Positions 54,460-64,000 of a stretch of DNA of 64,000 nt are shown here, piece by piece. The position numbers were made by a program, and so were the translations under genes. Source of the DNA: Variovorax sp. IB41 (GTDB lineage: Bacteria > Pseudomonadota > Gammaproteobacteria > Burkholderiales > Burkholderiaceae_C); NCBI RefSeq assembly GCF_016405905.1, contig NZ_JAEFCB010000008.1, forward strand, positions 1 to 64,000, read 5' to 3'. Within the stretch, counting starts at the first letter, position 1. Every line of letters starts with the position of its first letter. A model generated the notes under the pieces. The model was not told where the DNA came from. It did no database searches and saw only the letters and a list, made by a program, of their open reading frames with translations.

Positions 54460-54490
54460 TGACGCAGGCGCGTTGATGCGGCGCTCGCCG

Positions 54491-55135
54491 TCACGGTCCG
54501 GCCAACGCCGCCTGCGTGTGCTCGATGTGCTTCTCCAGCAATTCCACCGCGAGCGGAATGTCTTTGGCGATGCAGGCCTTCAGGATCTGGGTGTGTTCGG
54601 CCTGCGATGACTTGCGCCCCACCTTGTGCGACTGCAATGCCCGCAGGTGCCGGGCGATGCCTCGCACGCTCTCCTCGATCATCTTGAGCAGCTTGTCGCG
54701 CCCACATGGGCGGTAGAGCGTCAGGTGGAATTCGAGATTCAGGTCGGCCCACTCCTGCGGCGATTCGCTGCCGGCGTAGCGCGCGATGATTTCCCTGGCG
54801 GCGCGGTGGTTCGCGGGGCGCAGGTGCGGGATCGCCAGCTTGAGCGCTCTCGTTTCCAGCGCGATCCGGATGTCCAGCGCCTCGATCAGGTCCTTGATCG
54901 ACTGCGATGCAACGGTCGATCCCTGGTGGGCGCGGTGTTCGATGAGGCCTTCGGCCTCCAGGCGCTTGAGCGCCTCGCGAACGGGGATGCGGCTGACGCC
55001 GAAGCGCTCGGCCAGCGCCTGTTGTTTCAGCTGCACGCCGATCCCCAGTTCACCGCTCAGGATGAGTTGCCGCAAGGATTCCGTGACGGAATCGGCCGAG
55101 AGGATCTGATCGCCGATCGGTGCCTGGGCCACCAT
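54491..55135 (-). CDS. GntR-family regulator, FadR/FCD subgroup
   Basis: 214 aa from ATG 55135; the frame upstream to 55384 is outside the family pattern. Winged helix about 15-75 (LKQQALAERFGVSRIPVREA), FCD ligand domain about 85-205 with the metal-binding residues in LNLEFHLTLY and AEHTQIL. It is divergent from the dioxygenase/transporter genes; two palindromes between them are its likely operators. Confidence 0.92.
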   Translation of the reverse strand: MVAQAPIGDQILSADSVTESLRQLILSGELGIGVQLKQQALAERFGVSRIPVREALKRLEAEGLIEHRAHQGSTVASQSIKDLIEALDIRIALETRALKLAIPHLRPANHRAAREIIARYAGSESPQEWADLNLEFHLTLYRPCGRDKLLKMIEESVRGIARHLRALQSHKVGRKSSQAEHTQILKACIAKDIPLAVELLEKHIEHTQAALAGP

Positions 55136-55282
55136 TCGAACTCCCTTGTTGTCTTCACCATGAACTGCGCGGAATTCTACGGAAGATCCCATCTCGGATC
55201 CGTCGCTCGAAGGGGAGGGCAGACGTCGAACGCGGCGCGATTCCCTGGATGCAGCGTGAGGAACTGGGAGAACTGATCCTGG

Positions 55283-55294
55283 ATTGGATCCAAT
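55283..55294. promoter_or_regulatory. palindrome ATTGGATCCAAT, first operator candidate
   Basis: Perfect 12-base palindrome 148 bases upstream of the GntR start. TTGGATCCAA is the expected half-site form for FCD-type GntR regulators. A second copy is centred 93 bases away, close to nine helical turns. Confidence 0.7.
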
Positions 55295-55370
55295 CTGGAA
55301 CGCTTCTTGCTCGACATTTTCTTTGGAGGCCAGGGCGAAAACAAAGGCCCCGAATTTGTGCGTCGCGCCC

Positions 55371-55394
55371 AATATTGGATCCAATGTTGGATTT
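55371..55394. promoter_or_regulatory. nested palindromes with ATTGGATCCAAT, second operator candidate
   Basis: The palindrome ATTGGATCCAAT (55376-55387) is flanked by CCAATATTGG (55371-55380) and ATCCAATGTTGGAT (55381-55394), so three overlapping dyads can bind. It lies 135 bases upstream of the dioxygenase start. Confidence 0.7.
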
Positions 55395-55529
55395 CATCAT
55401 GGAGCCATTCGGTAGGTGTTTGCCCTCGATTGGCCCCCGCCCCGGTTGCGGCGGGCGCGACTCGCTGCATAACATCGGCGCCTGTCTATACATCGTTAGA
55501 CAAAGCCACATCATCTTTCTGGAGAGTTC

Positions 55530-56597
55530 ATGTCCGAGTCGAGTTATCTGAACGGCACTTGCGTTTGGTCTGGTGCTGAGATGGGCCAAAACCATCGATG
55601 GGTCAAACAGTTTCCCTCGATCGTGCTGGCGCAAATCGATGCAGCGTTGCAGAAGACGGAGGGGCTCGATTGGCGCAGGATCGATCGTCAGAACTTCGCG
55701 CTCCCCGATGCCGCCGCGTTCTTCGACGAGGTTCGCCAAGAGCTGGAGAACGGCTCCGGCATGGTCAAGATCCGCGGCCTCGACGTGAGCCGCTACCACC
55801 AGGAGCAGCTGCGCCGACTCTGGTATGCCTTCGGTGCCCATCTGGGCACGCCGATGTTCCAGAACTACCGCGGCGAGGTCATGCGCGAGATCAAGGACGA
55901 GGGGATGGGCGTGGGTGCGAAGCTCTATGGGGCGACCGTCGACGAACACGGCCAGCAGTTCCTGTCTTCGGGTGCGCGCACGTTGTCGCCGGGACAATTG
56001 CGCTTTCATACCGATCGCTGCGACGTGGTCGGGCTGCTGTGCGTGCGCCAGGCCTCCGAAGGCGGCGTCAGCAAGCTCGCCAGCAGCGCGACCGTCTACA
56101 ACAGGATCCTGGAGCGCCGGCCCGATCTGCATGCCCTTCTTTGCAAACCGATTCCCCGCAGCCGATTCGGCGAGGAGGCCGGCGGCGAGCATGTGGCCTA
56201 CGATCTTCCGATCTTCGGCGTGCGCGACGGCAAGCTCACGAGTCACTTCTCGCTGACCTACATCGAGAACGCGCAGATGCTGCCCGGTGTCCGCAAACTG
56301 AGCGATGCCGAGTGGGAAGCCATCCACATGCTGATGGACGTCGCCGAAGAGGAGTGCTTCGAGATGCGCTTCGCGCCCGGCGACATTCAGCTGCTGAACA
56401 ACCACGTCATCTATCACGGCCGCACGGCTTTCAAGGACAACGTGCAGACCGGCGAGGACCGCATGCTCATGCGGCTATGGCTTTCGGTGCCCAACTCACG
56501 CGCGCTGCCCGGCGACCATGCCGTGCTGTGGGGCGATGTCGCCTCGGGCAAGCCGCACGGCGGGATCGCGCAGCCCGCTGCGGCACTGCCTGCTTGA
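55530..56597 (+). CDS. TauD/TfdA-family Fe(II)/2-oxoglutarate dioxygenase
   Basis: 355 aa, GGAG 4-7 bases upstream of ATG 55530. Iron ligands are visible: His160 and Asp162 in LRFHTDRCD, His296 in NNHVIYHGRTAF; Arg311 or Arg315 (RMLMRLW) likely binds 2-oxoglutarate. The dioxygenase hydroxylates a substrate while decarboxylating 2-oxoglutarate. It is the first gene of a four-gene unit with an amino acid-type ABC transporter, so its substrate is probably imported by it. Confidence 0.88.
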   Translation: MSESSYLNGTCVWSGAEMGQNHRWVKQFPSIVLAQIDAALQKTEGLDWRRIDRQNFALPDAAAFFDEVRQELENGSGMVKIRGLDVSRYHQEQLRRLWYAFGAHLGTPMFQNYRGEVMREIKDEGMGVGAKLYGATVDEHGQQFLSSGARTLSPGQLRFHTDRCDVVGLLCVRQASEGGVSKLASSATVYNRILERRPDLHALLCKPIPRSRFGEEAGGEHVAYDLPIFGVRDGKLTSHFSLTYIENAQMLPGVRKLSDAEWEAIHMLMDVAEEECFEMRFAPGDIQLLNNHVIYHGRTAFKDNVQTGEDRMLMRLWLSVPNSRALPGDHAVLWGDVASGKPHGGIAQPAAALPA

Positions 56598-56652
56598 ATC
56601 AGGGCATCGAACCTGCCGCCTCTCAATTCCAATCAACCAACGGAGCCCCGAC

Positions 56653-57528
56653 ATGAAATTCCACAAGCGCAAGCAAGCAACTTCCAACGCACGGCCGATC
56701 TCTTCGGTACTTGCCGCACTCATCGTGAGCGCCGTGTCGTGCACGGCCTTGGCAGCACCGGACTATGGCAAATGCGAAGTCACGGGCCAGCGCGGTTCGG
56801 TGAAGCTGGAAACGGTGGTCCCGGGCGCGCTTTCGGTGCGGCCCGTGCTGCCTTCGCCGGGGTGGTGGAACGGGGACTCGATCGACACGATCAAGGACGG
56901 GTTCGAGTACTGCATGGCCGCCAACATGGCGTACCGCGCGGGCCTGGATCGCGTGGTGGTGGTGAATCGCTCGTTCGCCCAGATCCTGACCGGACAGGCC
57001 CAGGGCTTCGACATCGCGCTGAGCCAGGTGACCATCACGGACGAGCGAAAGAAGGTGGTGAACTTCACCGAGCCGTACTTCAGCTCGGACCAGGGAATTC
57101 TCGTGAAAGCCGGCGTCAAGGCCGACAAGGAGAGCATCAAGAAGATGCGTCTCGGCGTGAAGCAGGGGACCACCATCCTTGGCTACCTTGCAGACAACGT
57201 CAAGCCCGTGGAGCAGCCCAAGGTCTTTGCCGAAGCGGCCGCGATGTACGCGGCACTCGCCGCCGGCCAGGTCGATGCCGTGCTGTACGACACGCCCAAC
57301 CTGCTGGCCCGCGCCAAGCAATCCAACGGGATGTTCGAGGTCGTCGGCCGCTACGACACGGGTGAGCGCTGGGGTGGCCTCGTCAACAAGGACTCGGTGA
57401 ACATGCCGACCTTCAACAAGTTGATCGAGGAGATGAAGCGCGACGGCACGTTCGCGAGACTGGCGAACCAGTACCTGACGCCCACGCTCGGTGCCGATCC
57501 CACCAAAGTGCCTGTCTTCAACCCCTGA
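56653..57528 (+). CDS. polar amino acid-type ABC transporter substrate-binding protein
   Basis: 291 aa from ATG 56653. Signal peptide to about residue 34 (SCTALAAP). Family 3 solute-binding pattern: GFDIALSQVTITDERKKVVN, FTEPYFSSDQGILVK, and the C-terminal LIEEMKRDGTFARLANQYL. Two Cys residues near the start of the mature protein (GKCEVTG, FEYCMAAN). Ligand unknown; co-transcription with a dioxygenase suggests an amino acid or betaine-like compound. Confidence 0.9.
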   Translation: MKFHKRKQATSNARPISSVLAALIVSAVSCTALAAPDYGKCEVTGQRGSVKLETVVPGALSVRPVLPSPGWWNGDSIDTIKDGFEYCMAANMAYRAGLDRVVVVNRSFAQILTGQAQGFDIALSQVTITDERKKVVNFTEPYFSSDQGILVKAGVKADKESIKKMRLGVKQGTTILGYLADNVKPVEQPKVFAEAAAMYAALAAGQVDAVLYDTPNLLARAKQSNGMFEVVGRYDTGERWGGLVNKDSVNMPTFNKLIEEMKRDGTFARLANQYLTPTLGADPTKVPVFNP

Positions 57529-57545
57529 GACCCGAGACCCCGACC

Positions 57546-58685
57546 ATGAACAGCGCACCGCAGCAGTCCGCCGGAATGCCTCCTCCAGCCGCGGGGCAGG
57601 AGCGCCGCCTGAACATCGGGGGCATGCCGAAAGTGCCGCTGGTGCTCTTTGCCTTTGCACTGGTGGGCGTGCTCCTTGTCGTCGCGGCCAGCTGGTACAC
57701 GATCCAGTCCCTGCGTGAAGCCTTGAGGGGCAGCGCCTGGGATGGCTGGTGGACATCGGTGGGAGCAGGCGCCCTGGCGATCGCATCGCTCTGCGTGGCC
57801 TGGCCGCTGGTGCGTGCGTTGCGTCGCTGCCGGGGCGTTCGGGCCGCGGTGGGACGCATGGATGTCGTGGCGGCGCGCATCGAGAGATCCGACGCCTGCG
57901 TGCAGAGCTGGATTGCGCTGGGCTACACGCTGGCGCAATTCATCGTGGTGCTGGGCTTTCAGTTCCTGCTGGCCAACAACCAGGCGGTCGCCAAGACGTT
58001 CTTCCTGGTGCCGTTGATCGTCAAGACATTCCCGCTGGTCCTCGATGCGTTCTGGGTCAACGTGAAGATCTTCCTGATCGCGGAGGTCCTCGTGCTGGTC
58101 TGGGGGTTGATCGTGGCGCTGGCGATGTTCGCTCCCGGCGCGGCCGGAAAGCCCTTGCGCTTCATCGCGACCGCCTACGTCGACGTGTTCCGGTCGATCC
58201 CCGCCGTTCTGGTGATCTACCTCGTCGGCTTCGGTCTTCCCTTGACGGGCGTGCCCATCCTGAAGGACCTGTCGCTCACGACCTATGTGGTGGTCGCGTT
58301 GACGCTGACCGTGGGTGCCTATGTCGCCGAGATCTATCGCGCGGGCATCCAGAGCGTTCACTGGAGCCAGACCGCCGCGTCCCGGTCGCTGGGGCTGTCG
58401 CACATGCAGACGCTGCGGTTCGTGGTCGTGCCGCAGGGCGTGCGCCAGATCATTCCGCCGCTTCTCAATGCGTTCATCGCGCTGCAGAAGGACACCGCGC
58501 TGGTCAACGTGGTCGGGGTCGTCGACTCGTTCAATCAATCGATGATCGTTGCCTCGAACTACTACAACCTGTCCGCCGCGACCACCGTCGCGCTGCTCTT
58601 CATCGTCATTTCCATCCCCCAGACGCGCTTCGTGGAGCGGATGGCCCGCCGCGACCGCGCCCGCATGCGGGCGGGCAACGCTTAA
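57546..58685 (+). CDS. polar amino acid-type ABC transporter permease with N-terminal extension
   Basis: 379 aa, much longer than the 220-250 usual for this family. Two hydrophobic helices near residues 30-50 and 65-85 precede a soluble loop and the canonical core (about 120-370). The core has the EAA-type loop in ASRSLGLSHMQTLRFVVVPQ and the motif ALQKDTALVNVVGVVDSF. The stop lies 12 bases before the ATPase gene. Confidence 0.88.
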   Translation: MNSAPQQSAGMPPPAAGQERRLNIGGMPKVPLVLFAFALVGVLLVVAASWYTIQSLREALRGSAWDGWWTSVGAGALAIASLCVAWPLVRALRRCRGVRAAVGRMDVVAARIERSDACVQSWIALGYTLAQFIVVLGFQFLLANNQAVAKTFFLVPLIVKTFPLVLDAFWVNVKIFLIAEVLVLVWGLIVALAMFAPGAAGKPLRFIATAYVDVFRSIPAVLVIYLVGFGLPLTGVPILKDLSLTTYVVVALTLTVGAYVAEIYRAGIQSVHWSQTAASRSLGLSHMQTLRFVVVPQGVRQIIPPLLNAFIALQKDTALVNVVGVVDSFNQSMIVASNYYNLSAATTVALLFIVISIPQTRFVERMARRDRARMRAGNA

Positions 58686-58697
58686 CAAAGTTTCAAC

Positions 58698-59441
58698 ATG
58701 TCCTTTATCGAGATCCGGGAAATTTCGAAGTCGTACGGCGACCTGCCGGTGCTCAACCGGTTGGCGATGTCGGTCGAAGAGCATCAGGTGGTGAGCCTCA
58801 TCGGTCCCTCGGGGTCCGGGAAGTCGACGCTGCTGCGTTGCATCAACGGCCTGGAGCCCATCGATTCGGGAGAGATACGGGTGCACGGCGACCGCATCAC
58901 GGGGCCCGGCGTGGACGTCAACTCCCTGCGCCGCGACATCGGCATCGTGTTCCAGGGCTACAACCTGTTCCCGCACATGACCGTCCTGCAGAACGTGACG
59001 CTCGCGCCGATCCAGGTCCTGAAGCAGCCCAGGGCCGAGGCCGAAGACCGCGCCATGGAATTGCTCAAGCGCTTCAGCCTCGCGCACAAGGCCAAGGAAT
59101 ATCCCGATCGCATGTCGGGCGGCCAGCAGCAGCGCGTTGCGATCGTCCGCGCACTGGCCATGGACCCCATGGTCCTGCTGCTCGATGAAATCACTTCCGC
59201 GCTGGATCCCGAACTGGTGTCCGAAGTGCTCAATATCGTGCGCGACCTGGCGAACGAAGGCATGACCATGCTGCTGGCAACCCACGAAATGGGTTTTGCA
59301 CGGGAGGTTTCGTCGAAGGTGTGTTTCCTGTGCGACGGCGTTGTCTGCGAGGAGGGGCCTCCGGAACAGATCTTCGCCGAGCCGCAGCGCGACCGGACCC
59401 GTTCGTTCCTGCGCAGCATCCGGGAGGCAAAGCGCATCTAG
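58698..59441 (+). CDS. polar amino acid-type ABC transporter ATP-binding protein
   Basis: 247 aa. Walker A GPSGSGKST (36-44), signature RMSGGQQQRVAIVRALA, Walker B LLLDEITSALDPE. Complete and canonical, unlike the LivG of this window. Completes the transporter. A 7-bp hairpin follows (59525-59543). Confidence 0.94.
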   Translation: MSFIEIREISKSYGDLPVLNRLAMSVEEHQVVSLIGPSGSGKSTLLRCINGLEPIDSGEIRVHGDRITGPGVDVNSLRRDIGIVFQGYNLFPHMTVLQNVTLAPIQVLKQPRAEAEDRAMELLKRFSLAHKAKEYPDRMSGGQQQRVAIVRALAMDPMVLLLDEITSALDPELVSEVLNIVRDLANEGMTMLLATHEMGFAREVSSKVCFLCDGVVCEEGPPEQIFAEPQRDRTRSFLRSIREAKRI

Positions 59442-59524
59442 CGCGAACGATCGTGGCGATCGCCCGCCTCACCTTGATCGGTTGGGCGCAACCCGAGGGC
59501 CGAGCCCGCGAGGGGCACGCGTGG

Positions 59525-59543
59525 CGGCAACCGTCAGTTGCCG
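59525..59543. terminator. 7-bp hairpin between convergent genes
   Basis: CGGCAAC (59525-59531) and GTTGCCG (59537-59543) pair perfectly around CGTCA. It lies between the end of the ABC ATPase gene and the end of the PrsW-like gene, and could end both transcripts. No T tract on either side. Confidence 0.45.
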
Positions 59544-59562
59544 GCAGCGTCGGCGCCGCGCT

Positions 59563-60771
59563 TCATCGCGGTGTTGCCGCGACGAGCGGCTCCAGTTCGG
59601 CCCGCAGCCGCCTGATCGCCACCTCGTGCCGCAGCGTCTGCGCCCCGCGCCCGTACGTCATCGCCTTGCGCACGAGGCGCAACTGCTCGCGCTGCAACTG
59701 CGTCTTCAGCCACCTCGCGCGCAGGCCGAAAGTCCAGCCCATTTCGCGGCGGACCTTGTAGCGCTGCAGCGGGGCGCCCAGGCGCACCCATTCGTCATCG
59801 CGGATGAGTTCGCGCTCGGGCACGAAGTAGGCCGCGAGCGCGTGCAGGTACGCGCCGTTCTCGCGCGCGGCAACGCGCCAAAACAGCCCGACCGCGATCA
59901 TCGCGGGGATGCCCTTGACCACGAGCATCACGGCCATCTCGCCGTAGCCGCCGTCGAAGAGGTCCTCCAGCCACGGCGAGTTCCAGATGAAGTGCATGGC
60001 CCATGCAAGCGCGAAGCACAGGAGGGCCACGGCAGTGCGCGTTGCCTTCGATCGCTCCGGGTGCAACAGGAACCATGCGACGCCGAAGGACGCGATCGTC
60101 GTGTAGGCCGCGTGGCTCCAGAGGCCGCTCAGGAGGCCACGCGTGAACAGGTTCAGGAACACCGGAGCCACCTGGTTCTCGAGCGGAAAATGCATCGACG
60201 CGTTGACGGTGTAGGTGAGGTTCTCGATCACCTGGAAGCCCAGCCCCGCCATCGCGCCCACGATCAGAACCGAGAGGTAGGTCTGGAACTGGTTGCGCGC
60301 GACCAGCACCAGCAGGACGACGCCCGCGAGCTTCAGGAACTCCTCGGTGATCGGCCCCGCGATGGCCGGCCCCCAGAGCGCCACGAAGTCCGGCGACACC
60401 AGCTTGGCGCACAGGCCCTGGATGGCCATGTTCGCCGGCGCGGCGAAATACACCGCGCCGAAACCACCCCATGCGAAGGCCAGCACGAAGGCCTCGGGCG
60501 GGTGCTGCTCGAGCAGGTCCAGCGTGCGGAAGACGAGAACGAAGATCAGCGTGTACACGCCCCACACCAGGAGCCCCAGCAACGCGGTGACGGGCACCAC
60601 GCGGAACCCCATGGAGAACATGTTGACCGTGTAGAAGAGCCCGTTGACGATCATCGCCGCGAGCAGCCAGAACGCCGCGCGTTGCGGCTGGAAGAACGAG
60701 TCGGTGCCCACCGGCCATTCGCCGCGGTCCTGTTCGGGGCCGGTGAGGCTCTGGGTGTCGCCGACGCTCAT
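59563..60771 (-). CDS. PrsW-family intramembrane metalloprotease
   Basis: 402 aa from ATG 60771. Eight or more membrane helices. Conserved PrsW motifs are present: PITEEFLKLAG with Glu143-Glu144, GLGFQVIEN (176-184), SHAAYTT and AMHFIWN. PrsW proteases cut anti-sigma factors in Bacillus; targets here are unknown. A basic cytoplasmic tail of about 100 residues follows the last helix, with LVRKAMTYGRGAQTLRHEVA. Its start overlaps the stop of the upstream gene by 4 bases. Confidence 0.85.
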   Translation of the reverse strand: MSVGDTQSLTGPEQDRGEWPVGTDSFFQPQRAAFWLLAAMIVNGLFYTVNMFSMGFRVVPVTALLGLLVWGVYTLIFVLVFRTLDLLEQHPPEAFVLAFAWGGFGAVYFAAPANMAIQGLCAKLVSPDFVALWGPAIAGPITEEFLKLAGVVLLVLVARNQFQTYLSVLIVGAMAGLGFQVIENLTYTVNASMHFPLENQVAPVFLNLFTRGLLSGLWSHAAYTTIASFGVAWFLLHPERSKATRTAVALLCFALAWAMHFIWNSPWLEDLFDGGYGEMAVMLVVKGIPAMIAVGLFWRVAARENGAYLHALAAYFVPERELIRDDEWVRLGAPLQRYKVRREMGWTFGLRARWLKTQLQREQLRLVRKAMTYGRGAQTLRHEVAIRRLRAELEPLVAATPR

Positions 60772-61328
60772 GGCGAAGCCTCCAGGTCCATCGATTCCAG
60801 CATGCTTCGGGCCTCGGCCATCGCTTCGTTCAGGCCGTCGCTGGCACCGTAGAAATCGATCTGCACGAGCGACTTGCGTTGCAGGTCGACCACCTGCCAG
60901 AAACGGCCGGCGAGCTTCGATCCGTAGTACGCGAAGGTCTTGCCCTGCAGGCCCCACGGTGTGACGAAATCGGAGACGTCGCCGTCGATCTCCAGGTGCT
61001 GGCCGCGCTCCATGAGCCGTTGCTGGCGCACCAGCGGCCCATCGGGACCGCCCACCCAGGGACCGGTGGTGACCAGGAACTTGTGGCCGCCCTTGAAGAG
61101 CATCAACGATCTGCCGGCCTTGGAGCGGGCCACGTCCATCTCCCATCCGTTGGCGGGCTCGAACCGGGCATGGCCGACGGCCACGGTCTGCCCCACGGGC
61201 AAGGGCCGCGCGCCGGGCGTGCGGTTGTTCCAGAAGGTGAGGCCCCCCACGTAGGCGGCGATGGCCAGCAGCACCGCGAGTGCGCCTGGCCAGGTGCGGT
61301 ACGGGATGCGGCGTGAGGGCTCGGGCAT
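60768..61328 (-). CDS. single-pass membrane protein of unknown function
   Basis: 186 aa from ATG 61328. One helix near residues 15-35, rest outside or periplasmic. FEPANGWEMDVARSKAG and FLVTTGPWVGGPDGPLV read as a beta-rich domain. Not recognised. The 4-base overlap (ATGA, 60768-60771) with the PrsW-like gene suggests that the two work together, perhaps as protease and substrate or chaperone. Confidence 0.75.
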   Translation of the reverse strand: MPEPSRRIPYRTWPGALAVLLAIAAYVGGLTFWNNRTPGARPLPVGQTVAVGHARFEPANGWEMDVARSKAGRSLMLFKGGHKFLVTTGPWVGGPDGPLVRQQRLMERGQHLEIDGDVSDFVTPWGLQGKTFAYYGSKLAGRFWQVVDLQRKSLVQIDFYGASDGLNEAMAEARSMLESMDLEASP

Positions 61329-61418
61329 GCGTGGATCGTGCCATACGATGCTGGCCCATCGACACGACTTCATGGCAAAGTGCCGGCCATCCCAACGAGT
61401 CGAAAAGAGACGCGCGCC

Positions 61419-61853
61419 ATGGAACAAAAAATCGAGACCCCCACCACTGACGACCTTCATGCCATCGCGCACCAGTTGATGCACGCGGCGGAACTGGTGT
61501 CCGAAGCGACGGGCCTTGCGCTGTCGGGAACGACGGCCGATCTGGCGGCGCTGCAGAAGGTCATCGACTCGAAGATCGTCGAGCCGGAGGCCACGTATTC
61601 GCTGCAGGCGCTGGGCCTGGCCTTCGGCAAGGTCTTCATCGAAACGCAGGAAAACTACGACTGGTGGATGGTCGAAGACGAGTACGGCAGGGACCCCGCG
61701 ATCCGCTACAAGCAGACGACGCTGCTGCTGTTTCCGCAGACGATGCTTTCCAAGCGGATCGAGGATGGCGAGCCGGTCGATGTGGCAGAGATATTCAAGG
61801 GGTTGCAGGAGATGGTGCGGGAGGTGCTGGCGGAGCATTACCCGGGCGCCTAG
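61419..61853 (+). CDS. DUF3806-like protein
   Basis: 144 aa from ATG 61419; the longer frame from 61338 overlaps the divergent gene and is less likely. N-terminal helical part (TTDDLHAIAHQLMHAAELVS), then strands with YDWWMVEDEYGRDPAIRYK and LLLFPQTMLSKRIEDGEPVD, typical of the DUF3806 pattern. Cytoplasmic; function of the family unknown. Confidence 0.75.
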   Translation: MEQKIETPTTDDLHAIAHQLMHAAELVSEATGLALSGTTADLAALQKVIDSKIVEPEATYSLQALGLAFGKVFIETQENYDWWMVEDEYGRDPAIRYKQTTLLLFPQTMLSKRIEDGEPVDVAEIFKGLQEMVREVLAEHYPGA

Positions 61854-61931
61854 AGGCAAGTCCCGAGCGTCGGACCGTATCCTGGCGAGCCGGTAAAGTC
61901 CGGTCACGTCCACAAGACCCGCCATCACCCC

Positions 61932-63376
<1,445 letters not shown>

Positions 63377-63474
63377 TTAAGCAAAGCCACGCAACCGCAC
63401 CACGCGGTCTGACGGATGGCAACGGGCCGCAGTCACGCAAGACTCCTCGGGTTCAATACCGAGGAGACATCCGC

Positions 63475-64000
63475 ATGCACAGCATCCGCCGCCACCTGGT
63501 GTGGCTGGTCGTGGCCGTGGTCGGCGCATTCGCGCTGGGCACCGTGGCCCTGACCCGTGGTGAAAGCGTCAACGCCCTGTGGGTGGTGGCCGCCGCGATC
63601 TGCACCTACCTGATCGCCTACCGCTACTACAGCCTGTTCATCGCCGAGAAGGTGCTGGGGCTGGACGGCAACCGCAAGACGCCCGCGCACCGCCACAACG
63701 ACGGCCTGGACTACGTGCCGACCGACAAGAACGTGCTGTTCGGCCACCACTTCGCGGCCATCGCGGGCGCGGGGCCGCTGGTGGGCCCGGTGCTCGCGGC
63801 GCAGATGGGCTACCTGCCCGGCCTCTTGTGGATCCTGGCCGGCGTGGTGTTCGCGGGCGCGGTGCAGGACTTCATCATTCTCTTCATCTCCACGCGGCGC
63901 GACGGCCGGTCGCTGGGCGATCTCGTCAAGCAGGAGATGGGCGTGGTGCCCGGCATGATCGCGCTCTTCGGCACCTTCATGATCATGATCATCATCCTGG
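63475..64000 (+). CDS. cstA: carbon starvation protein A (CstA)-family transporter, N-terminal part
   Basis: The first 175 codons, cut by the right edge. GAGGAG 9 bases upstream of ATG 63475. Four or five membrane helices are visible with the family signature GLDYVPTDKNVLFGHHFAAI and AGAGPLVGPVLAAQ. CstA carriers import peptides or pyruvate during carbon starvation. Confidence 0.93.
   Translation, partial: MHSIRRHLVWLVVAVVGAFALGTVALTRGESVNALWVVAAAICTYLIAYRYYSLFIAEKVLGLDGNRKTPAHRHNDGLDYVPTDKNVLFGHHFAAIAGAGPLVGPVLAAQMGYLPGLLWILAGVVFAGAVQDFIILFISTRRDGRSLGDLVKQEMGVVPGMIALFGTFMIMIIIL

Larger units (their letters stand above)
55136..55529. other. 394-base regulatory gap
   Basis: No gene on either strand; the sequence holds the two operator candidates (55283-55294 and 55371-55394). 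The other palindrome-free parts contain no clear -35/-10 pair. Frames through this gap are out of character and were rejected. Confidence 0.5.

Overview
The window is GC-rich bacterial chromosome with dense coding, short intergenic gaps, GTG/TTG starts and 4-base start/stop overlaps. Gene content (ugp and liv transporters, MdtABC-type efflux, a DedA-rhodanese fusion, DUF6351-like secreted hydrolase, many LysR/AraC regulators, KdsA) and the dispersed GC-rich inverted repeats fit a soil betaproteobacterium of the Comamonadaceae. Variovorax or a close relative is my best guess; this is inference from gene style, with no phylogenetic marker in the window. No rRNA, tRNA, CRISPR array, prophage or intact insertion sequence was seen.

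Layout. 1-4843: end of a glycerol-3-phosphate uptake operon (ugpB-ugpA-ugpE-ugpQ) with a coupled PhoD-type phosphatase, a phosphate-scavenging unit that shows no ATPase gene here. 4932-5942: aldo/keto reductase, then a palindromic repeat. 6130-14288: tripartite RND efflux pump followed by a copper/silver-type two-component pair. 14406-19877: DedA-rhodanese fusion, MFS transporter, unknown membrane protein, and a Cache-sensor histidine kinase with its LuxR-type regulator. 19878-27532: accessory stretch with lower and more variable GC, mixed strands, mostly orphan genes, a 12-bp tandem repeat, an Arg-rich mini-ORF, a decayed VOC-gene tail and a 449-base gap. 27794-31223: SMP-30-like protein, SnoaL-like protein, an unknown protein, and a ParD-like/methionine aminopeptidase pair. 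31301-39997: regulators set beside oxidoreductases or RidA, mostly divergent, plus a stand-alone DUF4329 (JAMM-like) protein.

40007-42084: a coupled pair encoding a yellow/royal-jelly-family protein and an MhpD-like hydratase, both apparently exported. 42787-54459: two secreted hydrolase lipoproteins, each divergent from one of two paralogous AraC-type regulators, bracketing a complete Liv-type ABC transporter. This looks like a capture-and-import system for an unidentified ester or amide. 54491-59441: a GntR regulator, an Fe(II)/2-oxoglutarate dioxygenase and a three-gene polar amino acid-type ABC transporter, with perfect ATTGGATCCAAT palindromes between regulator and dioxygenase. 59563-64000: PrsW-type membrane protease, small unknown proteins, an NlpC/P60 lipoprotein, KdsA and the start of a CstA-type carrier.

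Most worth following up: the ParD-like/Map pair, the exported hydratase with its royal-jelly-family partner, the duplicated hydrolase/AraC modules around the Liv transporter, and the dioxygenase/transporter unit with its visible operators.
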